This document shows, one piece after another, positions 9,041-17,168 of a DNA stretch of 64,000 bases (the first letter of the stretch is position 1; each line of letters starts with the position of its first letter). Position numbers and translations under genes: made by a program. Under the pieces are notes generated by a model. It had not been told where the DNA came from, made no database searches, and was given only the letters and a program-made list of their open reading frames with translations. Source of the stretch: Chitinophaga lutea (GTDB lineage: Bacteria; Bacteroidota; Bacteroidia; Chitinophagales; Chitinophagaceae); NCBI RefSeq assembly GCF_003813775.1, contig NZ_RPDH01000003.1, forward strand, positions 847,032 to 911,031, given 5' to 3'.

Positions 9041-10219
9041 TTAATCTTCATGCAGCGCCACCGCCGGATAAATGTTGGCGGCCTGCCTGCCGGGATACAG
9101 GGCACAGAGCACCGCCAGCGCATAAATGAACAGCGCCGCCAGCACGATGGCGATGATGTAAACGCCCTTCGGCATAAAAAACACGTTCAGCAACGGGAAC
9201 TGCACGGCGAAAATCAGCCCCGTCACTACCGAAATGCTGGTGAGCACCATCGTTTCGCTCACCACCTGCCTGGTGATGGCCCCGCCGGTGGCACCCATGG
9301 CCCGCCGGAGCCCGATCTCGGCCTTGCGTTTGCTGATAGTGTACCACAATACCCCGAACAGGCCCAGCGATACGTTGATGATCAGAAATCCCGCAATTAC
9401 GCCGAATATGATCAGCGGAATGAGCGTGATGCTGTTTTTTACGACGCGTTTTTCGGTGAGGTGCTCGATTTCCACGTTGGCATCCTGCATGATACCGGCC
9501 ACCTGTTTGTACAACCGGCTCTCAAAACCGGCGTCGGCGCCGGGTTTTACTTTGATCAGCATGCGGCTCAGCCAGGCGTAGGAACCTTTGCCCGTGCGCT
9601 GGTAAATGGCGGGCCGCACGGACTTGTAATCGCCTTTGTCTTTCATGTTCTGCACCACCCCGGTAATGCGCACTTCGCGATCGCCTACCTTCATCACTTT
9701 CCCTATTGCGTCCTCCCCCGGGAAAAACTCTTCTTTCAGGGCCTGGTTGATCACGACCGGAGCGAGCTTGGCGCCATCGTCTTCCCGGCCGAACCAGCGG
9801 CCGCTGAGCAGTACGGGCTGCAGCACGCGGGGATAGTCGTCATCGCCGGAATAATGGTCGGTCATCACGTTTTGCTTGCCGCTGCTGATAGTGGAACTGT
9901 TCTCCGACATACTGAACGGACTATTATTGCTGACATACGAAACGGCCGCTACTTCCGGCGCATTGCCGATGGCCTGTTTCAGCGTTTCGTAAAACAGGTT
10001 GAGAGAATCTTCGGACATGTCGCTACGGTCTTTGCTGTAGTAGCTCAGTGCCCATACATCGTCGTAGGTAAAGCCCATCGGGCGCCGGTAGTTCTGGTAA
10101 TTGTACACGGCCAGCGTGAACACGGCGAACATGATGAGGAAAGAAAAAAATATTTCCGTCATCAGCAGGAAGTTCTGCTTCTTTTTATTCCATATGAGTT
10201 TGAAGAGATGTTTCAGCAT
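9041..10219 (-). CDS. ABC transporter permease, MacB/FtsX type (second copy)
   Basis: A 392-residue permease with the MacB layout: one N-terminal membrane segment (about 18-40, FFSFLIMFAVFTLAVYN), a large periplasmic MacB-PCD domain (about 45-265), and three C-terminal segments (about 270-295, 320-345, 350-380). The FtsX signature region is seen in the stretch VLWYTISKRKAEIGLRRAMGA. It starts 11 bp after the preceding permease and ends 21 bp before the sigma54 activator gene. The two permeases differ in sequence and probably form a heterodimer with the ATPase encoded upstream. Proteins of this type do not pump through the membrane but transmit ATPase motion to a periplasmic adaptor and TolC channel, both encoded in this operon. 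Confidence 0.92.
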   Translation of the reverse strand: MLKHLFKLIWNKKKQNFLLMTEIFFSFLIMFAVFTLAVYNYQNYRRPMGFTYDDVWALSYYSKDRSDMSEDSLNLFYETLKQAIGNAPEVAAVSYVSNNSPFSMSENSSTISSGKQNVMTDHYSGDDDYPRVLQPVLLSGRWFGREDDGAKLAPVVINQALKEEFFPGEDAIGKVMKVGDREVRITGVVQNMKDKGDYKSVRPAIYQRTGKGSYAWLSRMLIKVKPGADAGFESRLYKQVAGIMQDANVEIEHLTEKRVVKNSITLIPLIIFGVIAGFLIINVSLGLFGVLWYTISKRKAEIGLRRAMGATGGAITRQVVSETMVLTSISVVTGLIFAVQFPLLNVFFMPKGVYIIAIVLAALFIYALAVLCALYPGRQAANIYPAVALHED

Positions 10220-10230
10220 GGGATGTTGTT

Positions 10231-11472
10231 TTAATTGGCTTTTAAGGCGGTGACAACCTGCATGCGGCTCATGCGCCAGGCGGGAAATACGCCGGACAGC
10301 AGGCCGAATACGATACAGGCAAGCACGCTGGCCCCCAGCACGGTGAAGTTGATGCCGAGATGGGCGTTCGGGATAAGCCTGCTGCCGTTCACGATCGACA
10401 GTACGGCCCAGCTGAGCAGTACCCCGATGATCCCGCCCAGGAAGGTGAGGATGAGGTTTTCGACGATGAACTGGATGGCCAGCGTACCGGACGAAGCGCC
10501 GAATGCCTTGCGCACGCCGATCTCGGAAGAACGTTCCATGATGCGGCTGGTGTTGATGTTTACGAGATTGATGGTGGGCAGCAGCATAAAGAGGAATACA
10601 AAAATACTCACGTACACGATCAGGCGCCGTACGGCTGCGGCGCTGCTGCCCCCGCCGTTGAAAATACGGGTGAAGCTGGCGACGTAAGAATCCACGGAGC
10701 CCTTGATCTCGTCGTACTGCGCACTGTCGAGCGGCACTTTCTGGATCATCGCTGCAAATTCTGACTGGATGGCGGGCAGATCTTTTTCAGAACGGGCCAG
10801 CAGGATGGCGGTGAAGTTGCTGTTGTACGATTTGTTGGCCATTTCGGTTTTCGAAAGGGTGTACGGCAGATACATGTCTGCATAGGAATAGAGCATGGTT
10901 TTCGGCACATTGTCCACCACCCCGATCACCCTGAACTGCTCGTTGTTGGTGTTGATGTAGCGGCCCACTACGGTGGGCGCGTCACCGAAATAATTTTCCT
11001 TCGTTTCTCTGGAAATAACCGCTACACGGCTGCCCGCGTCCAAATCCTGCATGGAATAGGGTTTCCCTTCAAGGAAGTCGTATTCCTGCACTTCCCAGTA
11101 GGCGGTGTTGGTGTATTTGACGTTGATCACCAGTTTGCGGTTGTTCACATAAGTGTTGGTGGGCCCGAAGATGGACGATATGGCTACCTTCTCCGGCGTT
11201 TTCAGCGTGGCTACGAATTTGTTCATAAAATACAAGCTCGGCGGCCCCTGGTTGTGGCTTTGTTTTTTCCGGTGGTTCAGTTCGATGGAGTTGAGATACA
11301 AGGAACGGCTGCGCTGATGGTCCGGGTAGGCCGGGCTTACCAGGTGGTCGTAAAATGCCGTGAGCACGATCAGGATGGCCAGCGTAAAACTGATGCCGAA
11401 CAGGCTGATGAAAGTGAAGAATTTCCTCCTTCGCAGCACCGCGATGGCTATTTTAAAATAGTTTTTAAGCAT
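10231..11472 (-). CDS. ABC transporter permease, MacB/FtsX type (first copy)
   Basis: A 413-residue permease with one N-terminal membrane segment (residues about 15-40, FFTFISLFGISFTLAILIVLTAF), a MacB-PCD periplasmic domain, and three C-terminal segments. The FtsX motif is visible as RIMERSSEIGVRKAFGAS. The start ATG at 11472 follows the ATPase gene by 17 bp and the stop is 11 bp before the second permease. The pairing of two non-identical permeases with one ATPase is common in the Bacteroidota. It is likely the inner-membrane half of a tripartite efflux or lipoprotein-handling complex; the substrate is unknown. Confidence 0.92.
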   Translation of the reverse strand: MLKNYFKIAIAVLRRRKFFTFISLFGISFTLAILIVLTAFYDHLVSPAYPDHQRSRSLYLNSIELNHRKKQSHNQGPPSLYFMNKFVATLKTPEKVAISSIFGPTNTYVNNRKLVINVKYTNTAYWEVQEYDFLEGKPYSMQDLDAGSRVAVISRETKENYFGDAPTVVGRYINTNNEQFRVIGVVDNVPKTMLYSYADMYLPYTLSKTEMANKSYNSNFTAILLARSEKDLPAIQSEFAAMIQKVPLDSAQYDEIKGSVDSYVASFTRIFNGGGSSAAAVRRLIVYVSIFVFLFMLLPTINLVNINTSRIMERSSEIGVRKAFGASSGTLAIQFIVENLILTFLGGIIGVLLSWAVLSIVNGSRLIPNAHLGINFTVLGASVLACIVFGLLSGVFPAWRMSRMQVVTALKAN

Positions 11473-11489
11473 AAGGAACTTTTAAAGGG

Positions 11490-12155
11490 TTATTGTACCT
11501 GTGCGCCGTCGAAAAGCCGCACGAGGCGGTGCGTTTTGCGGGCCATCTGCTCATCGTGCGTCACCATTACGATGGTGGTGCCTTCGGTACGGTTGAGGTG
11601 CAGCAGTATTTCCATCACTTCGTTGCCCATGCCGCTGTCGAGGTTGCCGGTGGGCTCATCCGCGAGGATGATCTGCGGTTTGCCCACGATGGCCCGCGCA
11701 ATGGCCACACGCTGCTTCTGCCCGCCGGAAAGCTGCGTGGGGAAGTGTTTGATGCGGTTGCTGAGGCCCACCTTACCGAGCGCGGCGCTGGCCAGCTCCT
11801 TTCTTTCCCGGGCGGTAGACTTGCGGTAGAGCAGGGGCAGCTCCACGTTGTCGAGCACCTGGAGGTCGGAAATGAGATGATAACTCTGGAAAATAAACCC
11901 GATCTGCCGGTTCCGGAACTGCGCGAGTTTTTTATCCGACAATTGCGACGTGCTGTTCTCCGCAATCCGGATGTCGCCGCGGGTTGGCGCGTCGAGCAGG
12001 CCCATGATATTGAGCAGCGTGCTTTTGCCGCAGCCGGAGGGCCCCATGATCGACAAAAATTCGCCTTTGGCCACGTTGAGGCTGATGTTGTTCAGCGCCT
12101 GGGTTTCTATCGTGTCGGTACGATATACCTTTTCTATGTTTTGTAAGCGGATCAT
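11490..12155 (-). CDS. ABC transporter ATP-binding protein (MacB/LolD type)
   Basis: A 221-residue stand-alone ATPase of the LolD/MacB group. Motifs in order: Walker A GPSGCGKST (about 39-47), Q-loop in IGFIFQSYHLI, signature LSGGQKQRVAIARAI, Walker B IILADEPTGNLDS and the H-loop in IVMVTHD. Length equals that of typical LolD proteins, so nothing is missing. It is 9 bp after the TolC gene and 17 bp before the first permease. It powers the two FtsX-type permeases downstream. In the Bacteroidota such ATPases usually serve MacB-like efflux rather than lipoprotein release when an adaptor and TolC are in the same operon, as here. Confidence 0.95.
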   Translation of the reverse strand: MIRLQNIEKVYRTDTIETQALNNISLNVAKGEFLSIMGPSGCGKSTLLNIMGLLDAPTRGDIRIAENSTSQLSDKKLAQFRNRQIGFIFQSYHLISDLQVLDNVELPLLYRKSTARERKELASAALGKVGLSNRIKHFPTQLSGGQKQRVAIARAIVGKPQIILADEPTGNLDSGMGNEVMEILLHLNRTEGTTIVMVTHDEQMARKTHRLVRLFDGAQVQ

Positions 12156-12164
12156 ATGGTGAAT

Positions 12165-13613
12165 TTATGGATAAATGATCTTTTGGTTCTTTTCAAAATC
12201 GTACAGGGAAATGCTGCGCAGTTCATAATAGGCTCCCCAGAAGTCGCGCAGCGCCAGCACGTAGTCGCGTTTCGCCTGGTCCTTTTCCTGGAAGGCGATG
12301 CTCAGGTCGGTGATGCTCAGGTTGCCCAGCACATAACGCTCCTGCGCGATCTGGTACTTTTCGGTGGCGATGCTGTCTGCCTCGGCGGTGAGTATCACCT
12401 GTCCCTTCATCATATCAAAAAGGGTCACCTGCGTGGTGATGGCATGCACGAAGTTGAGCTTGTCCTGTTCCACCATGTATTCCACCAGCTTCATATTCGC
12501 TTCCGCCGTTTTGGTCCTGGAGCGGGAACGGCCCCAGTCGAGAATGGGCACCGAAAACTCCAGCTGCAGGAGCTGTTGTTGCTGAGGGCTTTGGTAGATC
12601 TTGGGGACGGTAGCGGCACTGTTGGAAACGCCGAGGTTGGCGGTGAGGGTGGCATTCAATCCCGTATTTCCCCTGGCTTGCGCCACGTCGCGCCTGGCTT
12701 CCACCAGCCGCCGCACAAAGGCGATGGCATCGGCGTTATTGGCGTACGCTTCTTCCAGTACCTTGCCGGCCGACACCTGCATGTTGATTTCCGCAGGCGG
12801 CACATCCAGCGCAATTTTTCCGGCCTCCTGCAACCCTGTATAGGAGCGGAGGTTGAGCATGGCGATCTCCATGTCGCGGCGGGCCTTGCCGGCCGACTTC
12901 TCCGCTTTCAGATACTCCAGCTGCAACTGGAGAATTTCGTTGCGGGAGATTTTGCCCAGCGCATATTTTTCATCGGCAATGCGCTGGATCTGGCGGGTAT
13001 TGGCAAGATTGGTCTCTGCGATCTGGTAGTTCACCTGCGCCAGCAGCAGGTCGAAGAAGTAGCCGCTGGCTGTAACGGCCACCACTTCGAGGTCTGCGAT
13101 GTACTGCTGCCGGCTCTCGGCATATTTCAGGGGTGCTATTTTTTTATCCCACTTCAGGGTGTTGAACTGGAACAGCGGCTGCGAATACCCGATCGTGTAG
13201 GGCACGCCGTTATAGGACGTGTTTTTCCGGTCGAAATCATCGAACCGCTGCAGCTCCGTGGCGCCGTATATTTTTCCGCCGGTGGCGGTGATGCCCTGGC
13301 TGAAAGACAGGTTCAGCGAGGAGTTGTTATTGTGCACGGGTTTGAATTCCACGGTACCGTTGGGCTGGCGCACGCTTTCGAACGTTTTGCGGTAGCCGGG
13401 TAAAATGCCGTTGAGCGCCAGCTGCGGCTGGTAGTTGGAGCGATAGGTACGCCACTCCCAGTATCTGGTTTCCTTTACGGTAGCCGCCTGTTTGGAGGCG
13501 ATGGAACCTGCTTTCGCCATGTCCACCACCTGCCGGAGGCCCAGCCGGAGTGTGTCCTGCCCGCTGGCGGAGCAGCCGATGATGATGCATATGCCGGTCA
13601 GTGCTGTTCTCAT
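12165..13613 (-). CDS. TolC-family outer-membrane efflux channel
   Basis: A 482-residue outer-membrane factor with a cleavable signal (about 1-18, ICIIIGCSASGQ) and two OEP repeats made of long amphipathic helices. Motifs of the family include the NLGVSNSAAT strand and the GRSRSRTKTAEANMKL helix. The start codon overlaps the stop of the adaptor gene by four bases (ATGA), and the ATPase gene follows after 9 bp. The channel should form the trimeric exit duct of the MacB-like pump. There is a Cys in the signal region but no convincing lipobox, since CSASGQD fits signal peptidase I better. Confidence 0.9.
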   Translation of the reverse strand: MRTALTGICIIIGCSASGQDTLRLGLRQVVDMAKAGSIASKQAATVKETRYWEWRTYRSNYQPQLALNGILPGYRKTFESVRQPNGTVEFKPVHNNNSSLNLSFSQGITATGGKIYGATELQRFDDFDRKNTSYNGVPYTIGYSQPLFQFNTLKWDKKIAPLKYAESRQQYIADLEVVAVTASGYFFDLLLAQVNYQIAETNLANTRQIQRIADEKYALGKISRNEILQLQLEYLKAEKSAGKARRDMEIAMLNLRSYTGLQEAGKIALDVPPAEINMQVSAGKVLEEAYANNADAIAFVRRLVEARRDVAQARGNTGLNATLTANLGVSNSAATVPKIYQSPQQQQLLQLEFSVPILDWGRSRSRTKTAEANMKLVEYMVEQDKLNFVHAITTQVTLFDMMKGQVILTAEADSIATEKYQIAQERYVLGNLSITDLSIAFQEKDQAKRDYVLALRDFWGAYYELRSISLYDFEKNQKIIYP

Positions 13614-14854
13614 TGTATATCGATTTCCCTGGCGTGTTTGTATTCGGTCATATCGGACGTGATCACCACCTCGCCGGCCCGCACATTGTCTTTCAGTTCC
13701 ACGTAATCAAAATTGCTCATGCCGGTATGCACGCGGCGGCGGTAGGCCTTGCCGTTGCTCACCACAAAAATGTCCTGCGTACCGCTGCCCTTGAAGGCGG
13801 GCCCGTTGCTGACCCGCAGCACATTGCCGGCGGTGGCGGTAACGAGGAACACATCCGTTTTCATTTTGGGCCGCAGGGCTTTGTGGTTGCGCTCCCTGAG
13901 CGTGATGTCGAAAGTGGCCACGCCGTTCTGCACGGCGGGGTGAATGGTGGCGATGGTGCCGCGGATGTCTTCGTTGTTCACCCGCACCAGCACGGGCATG
14001 CCGCTGTACAGCCGGCTGAGATAGGTGTCTGAAATGCTGCCGGTCACTTTGAAGCTGCGGAGGTCGGCAATCCGGGCGAGTTCTTCTCCTTCCCGGATGG
14101 CCGCGCCGATGTTGCGGTTCACCCAGGTCACCACACCGCCGCGGGTAGCTATGATGCTGGCCTGTTCCAGCTTGCGGAGCAGGGTTTGCAGTTCCTGCCG
14201 CTGGATGGCGATGGCGATCTCGGATTCCCGTATTTCCACCTGCATGGTTTGTTGTTTGCTCCTGACCTCGTTGTCCAGTTGCTCCTTTTCCAAGCCCGCC
14301 ACCTTCAGTTCCATTTCGGCCTGCTCCACGTCCTCGCGGGTGCCGCCGCCGGCTTTGAAGAGGCGGCGCGCGTTTTCCACATCGGCCCGCAGGCTGTTGA
14401 TGCGAAGCTGTTTGATGCTGTTGTTCGATTGCAGGTCGAAATAACTTTTGCCGAGCTCGAGCTTCAGTTTGCGGAGATTGTTCAGTTTGGACTCCAGCTG
14501 GAATTTGCCTTTTTCGTATTCCGTTTGCGCGGCCGTTTTGTCGAGCTGAAGGATGGACTGCCCGCTGGCCACCGCGTTGCCGGCATCGAGGTGCACTTCG
14601 CGGATGGAGGCGTTGATAGGGCTGGTGATCACTTCTTCGAATTCCGGCAGTATCTCGCCGGTGGCGCTGATGGTATTGTCGACATCTCCCTTTTCCACCA
14701 CGGCGGTGGTAAAGGATGATGCCTTGAGGGATGGTTTAACGGCATAGCGGAAGATCAGAAAGCCGGCTATCAGCACAACCGCACAGGCGGCCGCAATGAG
14801 GAGGCGCTTTCTTCTGGCGCGATTCAGTTCGGCGGGGGAAATCTCTTTGTCCAT
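13610..14854 (-). CDS. HlyD/MacA-family periplasmic adaptor
   Basis: This is the first gene of the seven-gene operon. I choose the ATG at 14854 (MDKEISPAELNRARRK); the upstream in-frame start at 14950 would include non-typical residues and overlap regulatory repeats. The 414-residue protein has a short basic cytoplasmic tail, one membrane anchor (about 18-36, LLIAAACAVVLIAGFLIF), a lipoyl-like barrel-sandwich domain (INASIREVHLDAGNAV), a long coiled-coil hairpin (about 105-210), and beta-barrel regions. It is not a lipoprotein. It should bridge the FtsX-type permeases and the TolC channel encoded just downstream. Its start codon lies only 2-3 bases from the start point predicted from the upstream -24/-12 element, implying an almost leaderless message. 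Confidence 0.92.
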   Translation of the reverse strand: MDKEISPAELNRARRKRLLIAAACAVVLIAGFLIFRYAVKPSLKASSFTTAVVEKGDVDNTISATGEILPEFEEVITSPINASIREVHLDAGNAVASGQSILQLDKTAAQTEYEKGKFQLESKLNNLRKLKLELGKSYFDLQSNNSIKQLRINSLRADVENARRLFKAGGGTREDVEQAEMELKVAGLEKEQLDNEVRSKQQTMQVEIRESEIAIAIQRQELQTLLRKLEQASIIATRGGVVTWVNRNIGAAIREGEELARIADLRSFKVTGSISDTYLSRLYSGMPVLVRVNNEDIRGTIATIHPAVQNGVATFDITLRERNHKALRPKMKTDVFLVTATAGNVLRVSNGPAFKGSGTQDIFVVSNGKAYRRRVHTGMSNFDYVELKDNVRAGEVVITSDMTEYKHAREIDIQ

Positions 14855-14867
14855 GTGCCATAGTGTT

Positions 14868-14882
14868 TCAATCGGGGTGCCA
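14868..14882 (-). promoter_or_regulatory. Near-consensus sigma54 (-24/-12) promoter
   Basis: On the minus strand the sequence reads TGGCAC, five bases, TTGA. This equals the sigma54 consensus TGGCAC-N5-TTGC except for the last base. It lies directly upstream of the adaptor start codon at 14854. The operon's sixth gene encodes the NtrC-type activator, which makes the match meaningful. The change at the C of the -12 GC is the main doubt. Confidence 0.45.
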
Positions 14883-14933
14883 AACTCATCTGCTTCGTTT
14901 ACAGCAACTTGCGGAGGTCGATAAGAAAAAAAC

Positions 14934-14949
14934 TGTCCGGTTCCGGACA
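14934..14949. promoter_or_regulatory. Perfect inverted repeat, probable activator site (UAS)
   Basis: TGTCCGG and CCGGACA flank a two-base spacer, giving perfect 7-bp arms. A weaker repeat, TTTCC then seven bases then GGAAA, follows at about 14953-14969. The centre lies about 75-85 bp upstream of the -24/-12 element, the usual range for NtrC-type activator binding. Confidence 0.5.
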
Positions 14950-15021
14950 AACTTTCCGGTTATGGGAAAGGAAACGGAATTTGTTTATTTTGGAAGCCTT
15001 AAAATTCCATGTTCTCAGTAT

Positions 15022-16695
15022 ATGAAAACGATCTTGTCCCTTGCAGCCGCCATGCTGGTGTTTTTATCTTCCCATGCCCAGGGTTTCCTCAGGACCGCCG
15101 GCACGCGCATCGTCAATGAAAAAGGAGACAACGTACTGCTGCGGGGCGTAGGCCTCGGCGGCTGGATGCTGCAGGAAGGGTATATGCTGAAAGTGTACCG
15201 CCAGGGCCAACAGCATAAAATCCGTGCCCGTATGGAGGAACTGATCGGGAAAGAGAGAACAGATGAATTTTACGAGGCCTGGCTCGCCAATCATACCACC
15301 CGCGCAGATATCGATGCCATGAAAGCCTGGGGCTTCAACTCTGTGCGCCTGCCGATGCATTACCGCCTCTATGAAACGGAAAAAGGTTTTACGATTACGG
15401 ACAGCCTGCTGGCCTGGTGTAAAGCCAACCGGATGTACCTCATCCTGGATTTGCACGCCGCCCCCGGCGGGCAGGGCAACGATCTCAACATCGCCGACCG
15501 CGACGGCAGCCAGCCCTCGCTCTGGGAAAATGAAGCCCATCAGCAAGCCACGGTTGCCTTCTGGCGCAAGGTGGCGGCGCGTTATAAGGACGAGCCCTGG
15601 ATTGCGGCTTATGATATCATCAACGAACCGAACTTCGGGTTCGAAGATCCGGTGAACGACAAAAACGGCATCAAAGAAACGAAAAACGAACCCCTGCGCC
15701 GGTTGATGATGGAGATCACCAAAGCCATCCGCGAAACCGATCAGCGGCATATCGTGATCATTGAAGGCAATGGCTGGGGCAATAATTACAATGGGGTATT
15801 GCCGCCGTGGGACAGCAACATGGTGCTCAGCTTTCACAAATACTGGAACTACAACAACGAGCAGGCGATCAGTTACATGATCCGCTACCGCGACCAGTAC
15901 AATGTTCCCATATGGGTCGGTGAGACCGGGGAAAATTCCAACGTTTGGTTCACCAATGCCATCCGTTTGCTGGAGTCGCACAACATTGGCTGGGCCTGGT
16001 GGCCGTTGAAAAAGATCGGCGTCAGCAACCCGCTGGAAATCCCTTCCAATCCCGATTACCAGCAGGTGCTCGCATACTGGAACGAAAAGAGCGCGCCGAA
16101 ACCTTCCGCAGAAACTGCTTACCGGGGCGTAATGGCGCTGGCCCGGGCCACGAACTTCCGCAATAACGTGGTGCACCGCGATGTGCTGGATGCCATGCTG
16201 CGTCAGCCTTCCGACCCGGGTACGCTTCCGTTCAAACCGAATCTCATTGCACCGGGCGCAGCCATCCGTGCGGTGGATTACGACCTCGGGAGCAATGGTT
16301 ATGCGTATTATGATACGGACACGGCCAACTACCGCGTGTCCGATCCCAAACATACCGGCGGCAACCGGGGCGGCGCGTACCGTAACGACGGCGTTGATAT
16401 CAGAAGCGACGATGGTCTTTTCATAACGGATATTGAAAACGGTGAATGGCTGCAATACACGCTCAACGTGCGTAAACAGGGAAAATACACCATCCGGCTG
16501 GAGGTGGCGGCAGATAGCCTGCCCGGGAAAGTCAGCGTTGAAACGAACGGCGCGGTAAAAGCGGCAACGGTGCCGGTGGGGCAGTGGCAGTGGGTGGAAG
16601 TGAAAGAGGTGCCGCTGAAAAGAGGCGTACAAAAACTTCGCGTAAAGGCAGTCTCCGGAGGGTATAAATTCCGCGAAATCAGGTTTGAAAACTGA
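15022..16695 (+). CDS. Secreted GH5 glycoside hydrolase with C-terminal CBM6-like module
   Basis: I place the start at 15022 (MKTILSLAAAMLVFLSSHAQ), which gives a clean signal peptide of about 20 residues; in-frame upstream codons overlap the divergent operon's control region. The 557-residue product is an endo-beta-glucanase-like (cellulase family A) TIM barrel at about 25-390. The acid/base Glu is in DIINEPNF (about residue 204) and the nucleophile in IWVGETGEN (about residue 300). Residues about 403-557 resemble CBM6/CBM35 beta-sandwich modules (VDYDLGSNGYAYYDTD, IENGEWLQYTLNV). Likely substrates are beta-1,4- or beta-1,3-linked glucans or mannans; the subfamily cannot be set by eye. It has its own terminator and is not part of a SusCD operon. 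Confidence 0.9.
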   Translation: MKTILSLAAAMLVFLSSHAQGFLRTAGTRIVNEKGDNVLLRGVGLGGWMLQEGYMLKVYRQGQQHKIRARMEELIGKERTDEFYEAWLANHTTRADIDAMKAWGFNSVRLPMHYRLYETEKGFTITDSLLAWCKANRMYLILDLHAAPGGQGNDLNIADRDGSQPSLWENEAHQQATVAFWRKVAARYKDEPWIAAYDIINEPNFGFEDPVNDKNGIKETKNEPLRRLMMEITKAIRETDQRHIVIIEGNGWGNNYNGVLPPWDSNMVLSFHKYWNYNNEQAISYMIRYRDQYNVPIWVGETGENSNVWFTNAIRLLESHNIGWAWWPLKKIGVSNPLEIPSNPDYQQVLAYWNEKSAPKPSAETAYRGVMALARATNFRNNVVHRDVLDAMLRQPSDPGTLPFKPNLIAPGAAIRAVDYDLGSNGYAYYDTDTANYRVSDPKHTGGNRGGAYRNDGVDIRSDDGLFITDIENGEWLQYTLNVRKQGKYTIRLEVAADSLPGKVSVETNGAVKAATVPVGQWQWVEVKEVPLKRGVQKLRVKAVSGGYKFREIRFEN

Positions 16696-16707
16696 TAAAA
16701 TATCAGT

Positions 16708-16736
16708 AATTCCGATACTTTATCAGATCGGAATTT
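16708..16736 (+). terminator. Terminator of the GH5 gene
   Basis: A perfect 9-bp stem (AATTCCGAT / ATCGGAATT) with a 10-base loop lies 13 bp after the stop codon and ends in T. A second small inverted repeat, ACTGATA-AAA-TATCAGT, overlaps the stop codon itself. Confidence 0.75.
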
Positions 16737-16815
16737 TCACGAAGTATTTACTGTAAATTTATTTTAATGAGCTACGAAATCAGCGATTCCTGCGTTCGCC
16801 AGTCAGGGATCTGCC

Positions 16816-16995
16816 ATGAAGGATCTGTATGTGGAAAGGTCGCCTTTTTTAAGCGGGAGGCGGCTGCTAAAACAGCCGGATGCTGCCATAAAAGAAAAGA
16901 AAAAACCATCCAGATTCAATGCTTTCCTGGATGGTCTTGCCAAGCTGGTGAGTTTGGCCAATAAGCTGAAGGCGCTATGGGATTTATTCTTCTAG
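16816..16995 (+). CDS. Candidate small protein (59 aa)
   Basis: An ATG-started frame of 59 residues begins MKDLYVERSP and ends in an amphipathic helix (FNAFLDGLAKLVSLANKL). The middle is basic (AIKEKKKPSR). A clear hairpin terminator begins 7 bp after the stop codon, which supports a real transcription unit. The other overlapping frame here (16767-16964) has an odd composition rich in Cys and was set aside. I do not recognise the protein. It might be a small membrane-associating peptide; no signal peptide is seen. The evidence is the coding-like composition plus the terminator. Confidence 0.45.
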   Translation: MKDLYVERSPFLSGRRLLKQPDAAIKEKKKPSRFNAFLDGLAKLVSLANKLKALWDLFF

Positions 16996-17001
16996 ACCTT
17001 C

Positions 17002-17036
17002 GCCCGGGTGTTCGTAGCATCCGGGCTTCACTTTCT
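17002..17036 (+). terminator. Hairpin terminator after the 59-residue ORF
   Basis: GCCCGGGTG pairs with CATCCGGGC (one G-U pair, 7-base loop) and is followed by a T/C-rich stretch. The 473-bp gap between the GH5 and PL6 genes (16696-17168) holds this, the GH5 terminator, the small ORF and the PL6 promoter/operator. Confidence 0.6.
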
Positions 17037-17122
17037 AAGGTACAACTTTTTCCCGGAATTTCCCCGTTTGAAAACCAACAGTCCCTGCGAAAAAAATATC
17101 ACCTGTCTCCCCGGAAATCTGC

Positions 17123-17150
17123 TAATATTGTAACCGCGCAAACGTTTGCG
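17123..17150 (+). promoter_or_regulatory. PL6 promoter with LacI-type operator
   Basis: The perfect 14-bp palindrome CGCAAACGTTTGCG (17137-17150) has the centre AACGTT and the form of LacI-family operators. Upstream, TAATATTG (17123-17130) is one base from the -7 box TAnnTTTG. The palindrome would cover the start of transcription, 18 bp before the lyase start codon, a position that suits repression. No LacI gene is present in the window. Confidence 0.55.
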
Positions 17151-17168
17151 TGATAACACGATTCCCGT

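Noticed and set aside
14863..15021. N-terminal extension of the GH5 enzyme
   Set aside because: It would put more than 50 unrelated residues before a clear signal peptide and overlaps the control region of the divergent efflux operon.
16767..16964. A 65-residue frame overlapping the 59-residue ORF
   Set aside because: Cys-rich, odd composition, no family character; the frame from 16816 is followed closely by a terminator and looks more like a protein.
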